Shown: positions 6,224 through 12,452, counted from the first letter of the stretch. The stretch is DNA of 33,591 nucleotides from Tepidicaulis marinus (GCF_000739695.1 NZ_BBIO01000023.1:1-33591); one strand, 5' to 3'. Notes: generated by a model from the sequence alone, not told the origin. Numbers and translations are program-made.

Positions 6224-6664
6224 ATGCCGAAAACAGGAAGGGGGGAGAGCCGGGGGCTTCATGCTTGGCGCGCAGCGCGTCAAGAAAGAAGTCACAAGGC
6301 TATTCTCGCCGCGACCCATGACCAATTCACTTCCCAAGGATTCCAAGCCGCCTCGGTAATCGATATTGCCAAAAAGGCGCCTGTTTCGACCGCCACGATC
6401 TACAAACATTTTCCGAGCAAAGAAGCCCTGGTTGCGGCAGTCATCGAAGATTTCTTCTCGGCCAAACCCAGCGTTCCACACAACCCAAAATGTGATCCGA
6501 AAGAGCAAGCCTACGCCTTCCTGAATGCCATGATTTTGGCCGATGCCAGAAATCTGATGGGCGAGCTGGCCGATCAAGACATTGAGGGGCAGGCCATGGA
6601 CGTGTTCAAAGACTGGCTTGGGCATTCACGCCGCGCCCTCGATGCGCCAGGCGCTCGGAAATAG
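6224..6664 (+). CDS. TetR-family regulator, short form (146 aa)
   Basis: Residues about 22-78 are a clear TetR N-terminal domain: RSHKAILAATHDQF, then the helix-turn-helix ASVIDIAKKAPVSTATIYKHF and SKEALVAAVIEDFF. I use the ATG at 6224 (preceded by aggggcatttca). The usual family length is about 190-210 residues, so at 146 the C-terminal ligand-binding domain is cut short after about 60 residues and ends in an Arg/Lys-rich tail (RRALDAPGARK). The gene may be a truncated remnant or a DNA-binding-only regulator. The neighbouring repeat-related 68-aa gene begins (minus strand) just beyond its end, which could mark a rearrangement boundary. Confidence 0.8.
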   Translation: MPKTGRGESRGLHAWRAARQERSHKAILAATHDQFTSQGFQAASVIDIAKKAPVSTATIYKHFPSKEALVAAVIEDFFSAKPSVPHNPKCDPKEQAYAFLNAMILADARNLMGELADQDIEGQAMDVFKDWLGHSRRALDAPGARK

Positions 6665-6695
6665 AGGAGCGTGTCCCTGTGCCCAGCGCCTCCGC

Positions 6696-6902
6696 TCACG
6701 GGGCGCTGACATCCAATAGGAATGCCCAGACTTCCCTCGCAAATCTCAAAACCGATCCGGCAAGGGCAATCATGCCCGCCCAGGTAAAGAGACGTGGCCC
6801 CCTCGGGTCTTTTCCGTGTGATTTGCGGGGGGATCTGATTGAGCGCATCGGGCGCGGTCGCCACCTGAAACGCTTATCCCGCCGACGAGAATCATTCGCC
6901 AT
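6696..6902 (-). CDS. Small basic/hydrophobic protein, paralogue B (68 aa)
   Basis: Begins MANDSRRRDKRFRWRPRPMR; it is the paralogue of the 64-aa protein at 5324-5518. The basic N-terminus is nearly identical. The C-terminus (TWAGMIALAGSVLRFAREVWAF) is more hydrophobic than copy A and could span or lie in a membrane. A block of about 30 bases within the N-terminal coding part is identical between copies, including third codon positions. This suggests recent duplication or selection on the DNA itself. Its 3' end is 31 bases from the convergent TetR gene. Confidence 0.55.
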   Translation of the reverse strand: MANDSRRRDKRFRWRPRPMRSIRSPRKSHGKDPRGPRLFTWAGMIALAGSVLRFAREVWAFLLDVSAP

Positions 6903-7090
6903 GCGGGATAGCTTGATGAGTAAGCATCCCGTAGGGCTGTGCTGTCAACCGCGTCGCCCGGATCGAACCCGCTTTACCTGTGGACAGATTGGGCTCACTC
7001 CGTGAACGGAGAGTTTCAAATTTCAGAAAACCCAGCCCCACCAGCATTGCTGGCGGGGTGAAAGATTGGGGGCCCCTGACGGGCCCCCCT

Positions 7091-7181
7091 GGTCAAGCCC
7101 CAAGCGCTCCGCGTGAAAGCCGCCCGGCCGTGGCTCGCTTCGCTGCGCCCGCACCACCCGGACGGCTTTCAGAGCTTGACC
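7091..7181. repeat. Large interrupted inverted repeat (possible cruciform)
   Basis: ggtcaagc (7091-7098) pairs with gcttgacc (7174-7181). Inside it, tgaaagccg (7114-7122) pairs with cggctttca (7163-7171), extended by CCGG. The central arm also has local symmetry. Position and layout resemble extended hairpins in single-stranded initiation or transfer regions, but no specific type is recognised. Confidence 0.5.
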
Positions 7182-7212
7182 ATTCCCCCGACGCTCATTG
7201 GCGCTGGCCTAG

Positions 7213-7238
7213 TCAGGGTTGCGTGTGCGCAACCCTGA
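7213..7238 (+). promoter_or_regulatory. 11-bp hairpin just upstream of the DnaJ-gene ribosome binding site
   Basis: tcagggttgcg-tgtg-cgcaaccctga is a perfect 11-bp stem ending 5 bases before the AAAAGGAG Shine-Dalgarno (7243-7250). It could terminate upstream transcription (no T run) or control ribosome access. Confidence 0.5.
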
Positions 7239-7258
7239 TTAGAAAAGGAGTTTTCTTG

Positions 7259-7762
7259 ATGAAACCCGCCGACGCTATGTCCTTCCTCGGCCTCTCCGGT
7301 GAGATCACGGAAGAAAAGCTAAAAGCCGCTTTCCGCGCCGCTGCGAAGAAATATCACCCGGACGTGAATCCGGCTGGTGAAAACATGATGAAGGCCGTAA
7401 ATGCTGCGTTCGATGTGCTCAAAAGCATGATCGGCCAGAGCATCGAGGCCGACCAGACCACAGCAGGGGAGGGCTATCCCGAAGCGCTGAACGAGGCTCT
7501 GAACGCGGTTCACGGTCTGCCGGGGCTCGAAATCGAGATTTGCGGTAACTGGGCCTGGGTAGGCGGCAACACGCGCGAGCACCGCGAAGCGCTGAAAGCT
7601 GCTCACTTCCGTTGGGCGCCTAAAAAACACCGTTGGTATTTCCGGCCCGATGAATGGAAAAGCCGGGCGCGTGGCAACCTCTCCATGGAAGAAATCCGGG
7701 AGCGTCACGGCTCCCAGGCATTCCGCGCGGGCAGCCGCGCACAGATCACGGGGGCCGCATAA
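7259..7762 (+). CDS. DnaJ-domain protein (167 aa)
   Basis: The ATG at 7259 has AAAGGAG 8 bases upstream. Residues about 5-60 form a J domain with the essential HPD motif at 33-35 (AAAKKYHPDVNPAG), which stimulates DnaK ATPase. The Gly-rich and zinc-finger regions of full DnaJ are absent. The C-terminal half has EICGNWAWVGGNTREHREALKAAHFRWAPKK and HRWYFRPDEW. I know this Trp-rich arrangement from short DnaJ-like proteins on plasmids and phages; its role is unknown. It is the first gene of a three-gene operon (overlaps of 1 and 4 bases). It probably recruits the host chaperone to plasmid proteins (inference). Confidence 0.85.
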   Translation: MKPADAMSFLGLSGEITEEKLKAAFRAAAKKYHPDVNPAGENMMKAVNAAFDVLKSMIGQSIEADQTTAGEGYPEALNEALNAVHGLPGLEIEICGNWAWVGGNTREHREALKAAHFRWAPKKHRWYFRPDEWKSRARGNLSMEEIRERHGSQAFRAGSRAQITGAA

Positions 7763-8373
7763 TGTCGATCCCGCGCCCCGTCGATCACGCCCCTATTGTT
7801 GCCCGGCTTCTGCCGGGCAATTGGGCTCTCAACCGCATCAAGACCGATGACGCCGCCGACGCATGGCACAAATGCGCCTACATCCACGATAAGGCCAAAC
7901 CTGCCCGCCTTATCTGGCTCATGAAGGACTGGCATAAGCCCGACCGGCTACGCATCGCAGGTTATTTGCCCGCCTGGCCGACTGCCGCCTTTTCGCGCGT
8001 ATCCAGGGCCAGCATCGGGGTAAGCGCGCGCAGGCCGTCCGAACAGATCGCCCGAGAGATCGAGCGCCGCTTTTTGCCCTGCTATCTGGAAGAATGGGAC
8101 CAGGCCGAGAAGTACCGGCACGAGCGGCAAGCTGAATTCGAAGCCTTCCGGCTGCGCGTCGAAATGGTTCGCCAGCTATTCCCCGAGCTGCGCCAGCAAA
8201 CGCATGTCCCCATGACCGACTATCCGAGGTTTTACATCGGGCGGATGGCCGAGCTGGAGCTGTCGCACTACAGCGCCGGAACCCGGATCAAGCTTGAGCT
8301 TTCCTTTGGTGAATTGCTGCAGGTGTTGCATCTCCTGAAAGCCAACCGCGAGCAGGGGAGGGTGGAGGGATGA
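7762..8373 (+). CDS. Unknown protein, second gene of the DnaJ operon (203 aa)
   Basis: The start ATG shares a base with the DnaJ stop codon (TAATG), so the genes are coupled; a longer frame from 7654 lies inside the DnaJ gene. The protein is soluble, Arg/Trp rich, with a coiled-helical segment around residues 95-135 (SEQIAREIERRFLPCYLEEW, then EKYRHERQAEFEAFRLRVEM) and a helical C-terminus. No catalytic motif or family is recognised. Its operon position suggests a job with the DnaJ-like protein. Confidence 0.7.
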   Translation: MSIPRPVDHAPIVARLLPGNWALNRIKTDDAADAWHKCAYIHDKAKPARLIWLMKDWHKPDRLRIAGYLPAWPTAAFSRVSRASIGVSARRPSEQIAREIERRFLPCYLEEWDQAEKYRHERQAEFEAFRLRVEMVRQLFPELRQQTHVPMTDYPRFYIGRMAELELSHYSAGTRIKLELSFGELLQVLHLLKANREQGRVEG

Positions 8374-8939
8374 CCGAGCAAACCCAAACCCCTGCCGTTG
8401 CCGAATACCGCTCAAGCATGGAATATTTCATAGCGGAGGCCGTGCGCCTCGATTGGCTGCGCATCGAGGAATACGGCAAGAGCGAGAAAATGGCCGAGGT
8501 TGTCCACGGCATGGCAGAGCTGGCGCTTGCCTTCGCCCAGCAAAACCTAGAAGCCCATAAAGCCGGGCCCTGGGCCGAGCTGGATTGTATTGCCGACTGG
8601 CTGGACCATTTTGCAGAGCATACCCGCGCCCCTTCCGGCACGGTCCCGAAACCCGGTCAGAAAGGGGACTTCCCCCTTGTGATCGAGGGATGGGCAGTGC
8701 ATGTCACCTATCGCCTTTTTTGCGGGATGACAGATCATTTCGTCTTTCGGCATTTCGGCAAGAATGGGGAACTGGCCCCGGCACCCTACGCCGTGGGCGG
8801 GTATAGGTCCCATCATGCGATAGACGGACTGACCGCGCAGCTCGGCGTGGAGGAAGTGGCCCGCCAAGCCTTGGCGGATGTGTGGGGTTCGGTCACGCCG
8901 CAAGAACTCGACAGGAGAAACCAGCTCAGCTTGTTCTGA
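8370..8939 (+). CDS. Unknown protein ending in a beta-clamp-binding motif (189 aa)
   Basis: Overlaps the previous gene by ATGA. The N-terminal half is helical (YFIAEAVRLDWLRIEEYG, then AELALAFAQQNLEAH). The middle has GWAVHVTYRLFCGMTDHFVF. The last six residues are NQLSLF. QL[SD]LF is the established consensus by which bacterial polymerases, MutS, MutL and others bind the DNA sliding clamp (DnaN). An exact match placed at the extreme C-terminus is a strong hint that the protein docks on the clamp. The rest of the protein is unfamiliar. A terminator follows at 8956-8990. Confidence 0.7.
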   Translation: MTEQTQTPAVAEYRSSMEYFIAEAVRLDWLRIEEYGKSEKMAEVVHGMAELALAFAQQNLEAHKAGPWAELDCIADWLDHFAEHTRAPSGTVPKPGQKGDFPLVIEGWAVHVTYRLFCGMTDHFVFRHFGKNGELAPAPYAVGGYRSHHAIDGLTAQLGVEEVARQALADVWGSVTPQELDRRNQLSLF

Positions 8940-8955
8940 GCGCGGCCTGAGCTAT

Positions 8956-8990
8956 CCCCCATAGGTTCCTATGGGGGGAGCGGCTTTTTT
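8956..8990 (+). terminator. Terminator of the DnaJ operon
   Basis: ccccc-atagg-tt-cctat-ggggg forms a 10-bp perfect stem (8956-8977). Six T follow at 8985-8990 after agcggc. Confidence 0.65.
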
Positions 8991-9022
8991 ACAGGCAGGA
9001 TATTAATTTTCCTAATATTCGT

Positions 9023-9051
9023 TTGACTTATATTTGCCAGGGAACTATATT
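9023..9051 (+). promoter_or_regulatory. Strong promoter of the HigB-type toxin gene
   Basis: TTGACT (9023-9028) and TATATT (9046-9051) with a 17-base spacer. The imperfect palindrome ggaactatatttcc (9041-9054) covers the -10 box and is a likely antitoxin operator. The toxin ATG is at 9057, only 5 bases after the -10, so the transcript would start at or beside the start codon. Confidence 0.7.
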
Positions 9052-9056
9052 TCCTC

Positions 9057-9413
9057 ATGACATGGAACGTGGAATTACACGACGACTTTGAGCCCGAATT
9101 TGATGGGTTGGACGAGGCTATAAAAGACGCTTTGTTGAAGCGGCTAGCGCTGCTGAAAATAAAAGGTCCTCAGCTCGGCCGCCCGACAGTGGATACGCTA
9201 GAGCGATCCCGCCACCCAAATTTGAAGGAACTGCGATTTAATGAAGGCGGCGGTGTTTGGCGTTTCGCTTTCGCCTTCGATCCTGAACGCCAAGCCATCA
9301 TTCTTTGTGGTGGTGATAAAGCGGGTGAGAACCAGAAAGCATTTTATCGCTGGCTGATCGATTTGGCGGATGCCCGTTTTGACGATCACCTTGAAAAACA
9401 GAAAGGGAATTAA
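9057..9413 (+). CDS. HigB/RelE-type toxin (phage Gp49-like family)
   Basis: 118 residues with the family layout: an N-terminal helix pair (FDGLDEAIKDALLKRLALLKIKG), LGRPTVDTLERSRHPNLKELRF, the strand WRFAFAFDPERQAIILCGGDK, and a C-terminal helix. These toxins are mRNA interferases, usually acting at the ribosome. The gene comes before its antitoxin, as in HigBA-type modules, with one base between them. There is no Shine-Dalgarno before the ATG and the promoter -10 lies 5 bases upstream, so a leaderless mRNA is likely. Function is assigned by family pattern and by the XRE partner. Confidence 0.85.
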   Translation: MTWNVELHDDFEPEFDGLDEAIKDALLKRLALLKIKGPQLGRPTVDTLERSRHPNLKELRFNEGGGVWRFAFAFDPERQAIILCGGDKAGENQKAFYRWLIDLADARFDDHLEKQKGN

Positions 9414-9414
9414 G

Positions 9415-9744
9415 ATGGGCCGGACATTAGAGCAGATTATGGAGTCCTTGCCGGAAGAACGCCGAAAGAAGATCGAAGCTGGGGCTCAAGAGCTTTTGGC
9501 TCTGCACGAATTGCGGGAAGCTGCAGAGTTGACCCAGGTTGATCTGGCGAAGCTGGTCGGTCTTTCGCAGAGCGCGGTTTCTCAGCTCGAAAAGAAGGGT
9601 GACGCGCGCGTTTCGACCCTGAGCAAATATGTGCAAGCTATTGGTGGTCAGCTTGAGTTGGTAGTCAAAATGCCAAACGGCGCCACCGTGTCGCTGCGGT
9701 CGCTCAAGAACGAAGAAAACGACGAATTGAAGTCCGCATCGTAA
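9415..9744 (+). CDS. XRE-family antitoxin (HigA-like)
   Basis: 109 residues from the ATG at 9415. A lambda-repressor-type helix-turn-helix lies at about residues 38-62 (AAELTQVDLAKLVGLSQSAV, then SQLEKKGDARVSTLSKYVQA). The N-terminal helix (LEQIMESLPEERRKKIEAG) is typical of HigA-like antitoxins, and the C-terminus contains LELVVKMPNGATVSL. It neutralises the upstream toxin and represses the shared promoter (family knowledge). The gene may be translated by coupling, since the toxin stop codon is one base away and the sequence gaaaggg lies upstream within the toxin gene. Confidence 0.88.
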   Translation: MGRTLEQIMESLPEERRKKIEAGAQELLALHELREAAELTQVDLAKLVGLSQSAVSQLEKKGDARVSTLSKYVQAIGGQLELVVKMPNGATVSLRSLKNEENDELKSAS

Positions 9745-9765
9745 CCACTGCGAAATCTTCTATGG

Positions 9766-9771
9766 TATAAT
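9766..9771 (+). promoter_or_regulatory. Extended -10 promoter of the Fic module
   Basis: TGGTATAAT (9763-9771) is a consensus extended -10 element, 27 bases before the start codon at 9798. No good -35 is visible, as is usual for this promoter class. It separates the Fic module from the preceding HigBA-type module. Confidence 0.6.
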
Positions 9772-9797
9772 GCAGCAATCACTTAACGGGTGAAAGC

Positions 9798-10199
9798 ATG
9801 GCTAAACCTACTTCCTCATTCATTTCTAAGGGTACTTCTCGGAACTCCCGCCGTATTAAACCCAAGTTGCAGCGGATCGGCTATTCGTTGCCGCTCGATG
9901 CGGTGCCAGGGAATTTCGTGGCGGGATACAAAGAGCTCGTTGCTAAACACAAGAGGGGCAAGGCTACCCGTGACCAGTCGCCGGAAGAAATTATACGCGG
10001 CCTTGCGGCAAAACATGGCGTCACACCTGAGCGCACCGAATTAGATGACATGGCCGATGATTTCGCCCGCCTTTCAGATGCCGAAGTTGAGCCGGACGAA
10101 CTGGCCGATCTTGTGGTTACTCTCAAACGCAAAGGCATTCTGACCGCTGACGAAGCCGTCAAACTCTATGCCCAGCATGTCGCCTCACAAGTGTCATGA
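9798..10199 (+). CDS. Putative antitoxin partner of the Fic protein (133 aa)
   Basis: The ATG at 9798 follows gggtgaaagc. The protein is basic at the N-terminus (SKGTSRNSRRIKPKLQRIGYSL) and acidic later (ELDDMADDFARLSDAEVEPDELADLVV). Its stop codon overlaps the Fic start (ATGA), the arrangement of small-antitoxin/Fic pairs. I searched by eye for the class I inhibitory motif [S/T]xxxE[G/N] and did not find it here or in the Fic protein. The inhibition mechanism may therefore differ, or the protein may have another role. Assignment as antitoxin rests on gene order and coupling. Confidence 0.6.
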   Translation: MAKPTSSFISKGTSRNSRRIKPKLQRIGYSLPLDAVPGNFVAGYKELVAKHKRGKATRDQSPEEIIRGLAAKHGVTPERTELDDMADDFARLSDAEVEPDELADLVVTLKRKGILTADEAVKLYAQHVASQVS

Positions 10200-10918
10200 C
10201 ATTTGATCCCTTCGGTGATTTCAAAGAGCGCGGCTACCTGCGCAACGTTGAAAGGATCAAAGACCCTGCAGTGGTCAAACGCGTGGAGGCGGTTTCATTC
10301 CGCGCAAGTATCGATGACGTGCTAGCACACCTGAAATCGAAATCCGAGATTGGGTATCAAGATGTCCTCGATACCCATAAGAAGCTTTTCTCGTCGGTCT
10401 ATCCCTGGGCAGGTCAGAGCCGTACGGAGAACGCCCCAGGGATTGCCATTAGCAAGGCGGGTAGGGATGACCTCTTTGCTCACCCACGCGATATACAGCG
10501 CGCCGTAGAATACGCCTTAACGCAAGCAGCCGATCCAAAGAGGGTGCGGGAACGGCCCGGCGAGATTTTTGGCCAGCTGGCGCATGCCCATCCTTTTCTT
10601 GAAGGAAATGGGCGCACCATTTTGGCCGTCCATTCCGAGATCACCCGCCGCGCCGGCGTAAGTATTGACTGGGCGAGAACGAACAAACAGGATTATCTGC
10701 GTGCCCTAACTGCCGAGCTAGAACAGCCTGGCAAGGGCAAGCTTGATGAATACCTGAAACCGTTCGTGGAACGCAAAGCGGCTACCCTCGAAAAGACGGC
10801 GGAAGTGCTCAAGGAAATTACCGCGCCCAGTGCGGCACTCGCCAACACTGCCAAGCTTCTGAAAGCCCAGCAGGCGAGGGTGCAGGCTCAGAAGAACGAA
10901 CAAGGACCCGAACGGTGA
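10196..10918 (+). CDS. fic: Fic domain protein (AMPylase-type toxin)
   Basis: 240 residues. The Fic signature HPFLEGNGR is at 132-140, with the catalytic His132, after the family lead-in LFSSVYPWAGQSR (65-77) and GQLAHAHPF. Fic enzymes usually transfer AMP (or related groups) to hydroxyl side chains, with gyrase/topoisomerase IV among bacterial TA targets. The second Arg of the full HPFx(D/E)GNGRxxR motif is replaced by Leu (GNGRTIL), a variant I believe is shared by a subgroup of short Fic proteins. The C-terminal ~50 residues are Lys/Gln/Ala-rich and helical (LANTAKLLKAQQARVQAQKN). The gene is coupled at both ends (ATGA with the putative antitoxin, GTGA with the next gene). Confidence 0.9.
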   Translation: MTFDPFGDFKERGYLRNVERIKDPAVVKRVEAVSFRASIDDVLAHLKSKSEIGYQDVLDTHKKLFSSVYPWAGQSRTENAPGIAISKAGRDDLFAHPRDIQRAVEYALTQAADPKRVRERPGEIFGQLAHAHPFLEGNGRTILAVHSEITRRAGVSIDWARTNKQDYLRALTAELEQPGKGKLDEYLKPFVERKAATLEKTAEVLKEITAPSAALANTAKLLKAQQARVQAQKNEQGPER

Positions 10919-11106
10919 TCGAAATCTATCATCTATTTGGCATAGCCTGCGTTGTATTCACAGCCGCATGGAGCTTTGCTTACTTTCTGAATTGGTCGCG
11001 CCCAATTCGATTCTTCTGGGCGTATTCCGCAATTCTTCTCGGAAGCTTGACCTTTTACACAGCCTCTTTCCCATCGTCGTTGTACCCAACCTTTTCCTGG
11101 CTATGA
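10915..11106 (+). CDS. Small membrane protein coupled to fic (63 aa)
   Basis: GTG start overlapping the fic stop codon (GTGA). It has two hydrophobic segments, about residues 7-25 (LFGIACVVFTAAWSFAYFL) and 32-50 (RFFWAYSAILLGSLTFYTA). No family recognised. Its own stop overlaps the ATG of the next small membrane protein, so fic, this gene and the next form a coupled chain. Confidence 0.6.
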   Translation: MIEIYHLFGIACVVFTAAWSFAYFLNWSRPIRFFWAYSAILLGSLTFYTASFPSSLYPTFSWL

Positions 11107-11333
11107 CAATGCAGACGATAGGGAAGACGCTGATGGATGCGCTGATGGTCTATGGAACTCTCTCCGGGCTTTTGCTCTGCGGCTTCGCTACGCTTGCCGC
11201 TCTGCAGCCCTCAGCAATCGCGCGACCCTTCTTCGTTACCAGGCGTTTTCGAACCTTCGTCGCACTCGCCTTTATCAGTGCGATCTTCGCCTTGTTAACA
11301 GGGATCATGGCTTACTATGGCTCTCGTCTATAA
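11103..11333 (+). CDS. Small membrane protein, last gene of the Fic chain (76 aa)
   Basis: The ATG at 11103 overlaps the previous stop codon (ATGA). Hydrophobic segments are at about residues 13-33 (DALMVYGTLSGLLLCGFATL) and 50-70 (TFVALAFISAIFALLTGIMA), with a positively charged loop between (RPFFVTRRFR), suggesting two spans. A longer frame from 10968 lies inside the preceding gene. The function is unknown. A frameshift splitting one four-span protein into two is possible, but the clean ATGA overlap argues for two genes. Confidence 0.6.
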   Translation: MTMQTIGKTLMDALMVYGTLSGLLLCGFATLAALQPSAIARPFFVTRRFRTFVALAFISAIFALLTGIMAYYGSRL

Positions 11334-11349
11334 CGGCGACGTGTGAGAG

Positions 11350-12360
11350 CTACTGCTTAAAATGATTGAGTGGCCAAACATCTGGTTCCCAACATTCAGT
11401 TGTTTTATCGGATGATAAGAATGTAGGCATCGTAGGCGTGATGGATTTGTTTCCCATCTTCCGCATTACTTGCTCCACCCTCTCACGTCCACGTACATAT
11501 CCCACCACGGCATAATGGTAGGGAGAGTGAAGATTTGCCATCAGCCGAACTGTGCCGATTAACAATATCTCATTGAAATTCCCGCACGCACAACTTTCGA
11601 GGCGATAGCCAGTATTCTCGGGAACACCATTCCTGCTGTCACCGCCAACGATGTAGGAAACGTTTGTTCTGTTTCCTAAAATGTACTCGAGACAAAGTGG
11701 AGTGAAATCGTCGGGGTCAAGTGTAGTGAGCATCTGGCAATAAGCGATTTTTGCAATCATCCGCCCAAAACTCTCTGGAACATGTCGAAATTTAGTAACC
11801 AGCTGCTCCGGATACTTTTTCAAAAATGCTTCAGAGCGTGGTTGGTCTGCCTCCGCTTTTAGAAGCCACTGTTTTGAGAGGTCAACATCGGGGGGTAGAC
11901 CTTGGAGAATTCCCGCCTTTCCCATTTGATAGTAAACGAGGGCAGCGGGATATTCATCATAGCGCACCCTTATTTTCTTTTGCCCAGGTTTGACCGGGGG
12001 AATATCAATCCAATCACGGGTTTTAAGTCTCTTTTGCCTCTGTCTAGAAGGCTTGTTGTTTCTAGACTTTCCTCCGTATGCGTATCGTGCATCTCCCCAC
12101 AATTCACGGGCAACATCTAACTCAAACTTACTGGTGATCTTCGCGCACCGTTTGCAAGTGGCGTTGAGTAGCACATGTTCCCCACCAAGCGAGTGAGGAA
12201 CAACATGCTCATCAGAAAGTGACACTCCAGCTTTCCGGCAGTAGATGCAGAACCCAAACTCTTTTTGTGAAGTTTTGTCCATGAGCGCAAATCCGTTTGG
12301 CGCATAACAAATCTTATGGGAAATTTCTGGCGTTCTTGGGGGGGCTTTTGCGGGATTCAC
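11350..12360 (-). CDS. HNH endonuclease family protein (336 aa)
   Basis: The N-terminal part holds an HNH_5-type zinc/HNH module: CIYC (38-41), DEHVVPHSLGG (50-60, with Glu51-His52 and His56), LNATCKRC (65-72). The remaining ~260 residues have no motif I recognise, but carry a later CACGNF. The start is uncertain: the GTG at 12360 has a GAGGCGG-like site close by, while an ATG at 12282 (MDKTSQKEF) would drop 26 residues with no better signal. The gene is lower in GC than its neighbours and stands alone, divergent from rep. A mobile or defence-type nuclease is the natural reading (inference). Confidence 0.8.
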   Translation of the reverse strand: MNPAKAPPRTPEISHKICYAPNGFALMDKTSQKEFGFCIYCRKAGVSLSDEHVVPHSLGGEHVLLNATCKRCAKITSKFELDVARELWGDARYAYGGKSRNNKPSRQRQKRLKTRDWIDIPPVKPGQKKIRVRYDEYPAALVYYQMGKAGILQGLPPDVDLSKQWLLKAEADQPRSEAFLKKYPEQLVTKFRHVPESFGRMIAKIAYCQMLTTLDPDDFTPLCLEYILGNRTNVSYIVGGDSRNGVPENTGYRLESCACGNFNEILLIGTVRLMANLHSPYHYAVVGYVRGRERVEQVMRKMGNKSITPTMPTFLSSDKTTECWEPDVWPLNHFKQ

Positions 12361-12390
12361 ACCGCCTCAGTTACGCGCTATAACTCCATG

Positions 12391-12418
12391 ACTTTCGCAT
12401 ATTAACAGTTACGAAAGT
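12391..12418. promoter_or_regulatory. Inverted repeat ACTTTCG-N14-CGAAAGT, candidate operator
   Basis: actttcg (12391-12397) and cgaaagt (12412-12418) form a perfect 7-bp inverted repeat with a 14-base centre, between the divergent HNH and rep genes. The same arrangement (actttcg ... cgaaa with exactly the same spacing) occurs upstream of the virB operon at 32483-32508, suggesting one regulator for both places. Confidence 0.55.
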
Positions 12419-12446
12419 TGAGCGGAGGCAAATTTACAGCAATAAC

Positions 12447-12452
12447 TTGACG
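12447..12452 (+). promoter_or_regulatory. Possible -35 box for rep transcription
   Basis: TTGACG is a good -35. The -10 is poor (TAGAGT at 12468 with a 15-base spacer, or TATTTA at 12473 with 20). It lies upstream of the structured rep leader and fits as its promoter, but the call is weak. Confidence 0.35.

Larger units (their letters stand above)
6903..7258. other. Structured gene-free region upstream of the DnaJ operon
   Basis: No credible protein gene; an upstream extension of the DnaJ frame exists but has no family similarity. The region contains hairpins at about 7036-7059 (gccccaccagca/tggcggggt), 7068-7088 (gggggccc/gggccccc), a large inverted repeat at 7091-7181 and another hairpin at 7213-7238. 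The dense symmetry suggests RNA-level or replication/transfer control rather than coding. Confidence 0.55.

Noticed and set aside
6980-7258. Upstream extension of the DnaJ-domain protein
   Set aside because: The extension runs through a series of hairpins, has no family similarity, and a clear AAAGGAG-ATG start exists at 7259.
10968-11333. Single 121-aa membrane protein replacing the two small ones
   Set aside because: Its first 45 codons overlap the 63-aa gene in another frame. The ATGA overlap at 11103 gives a cleaner two-gene model.
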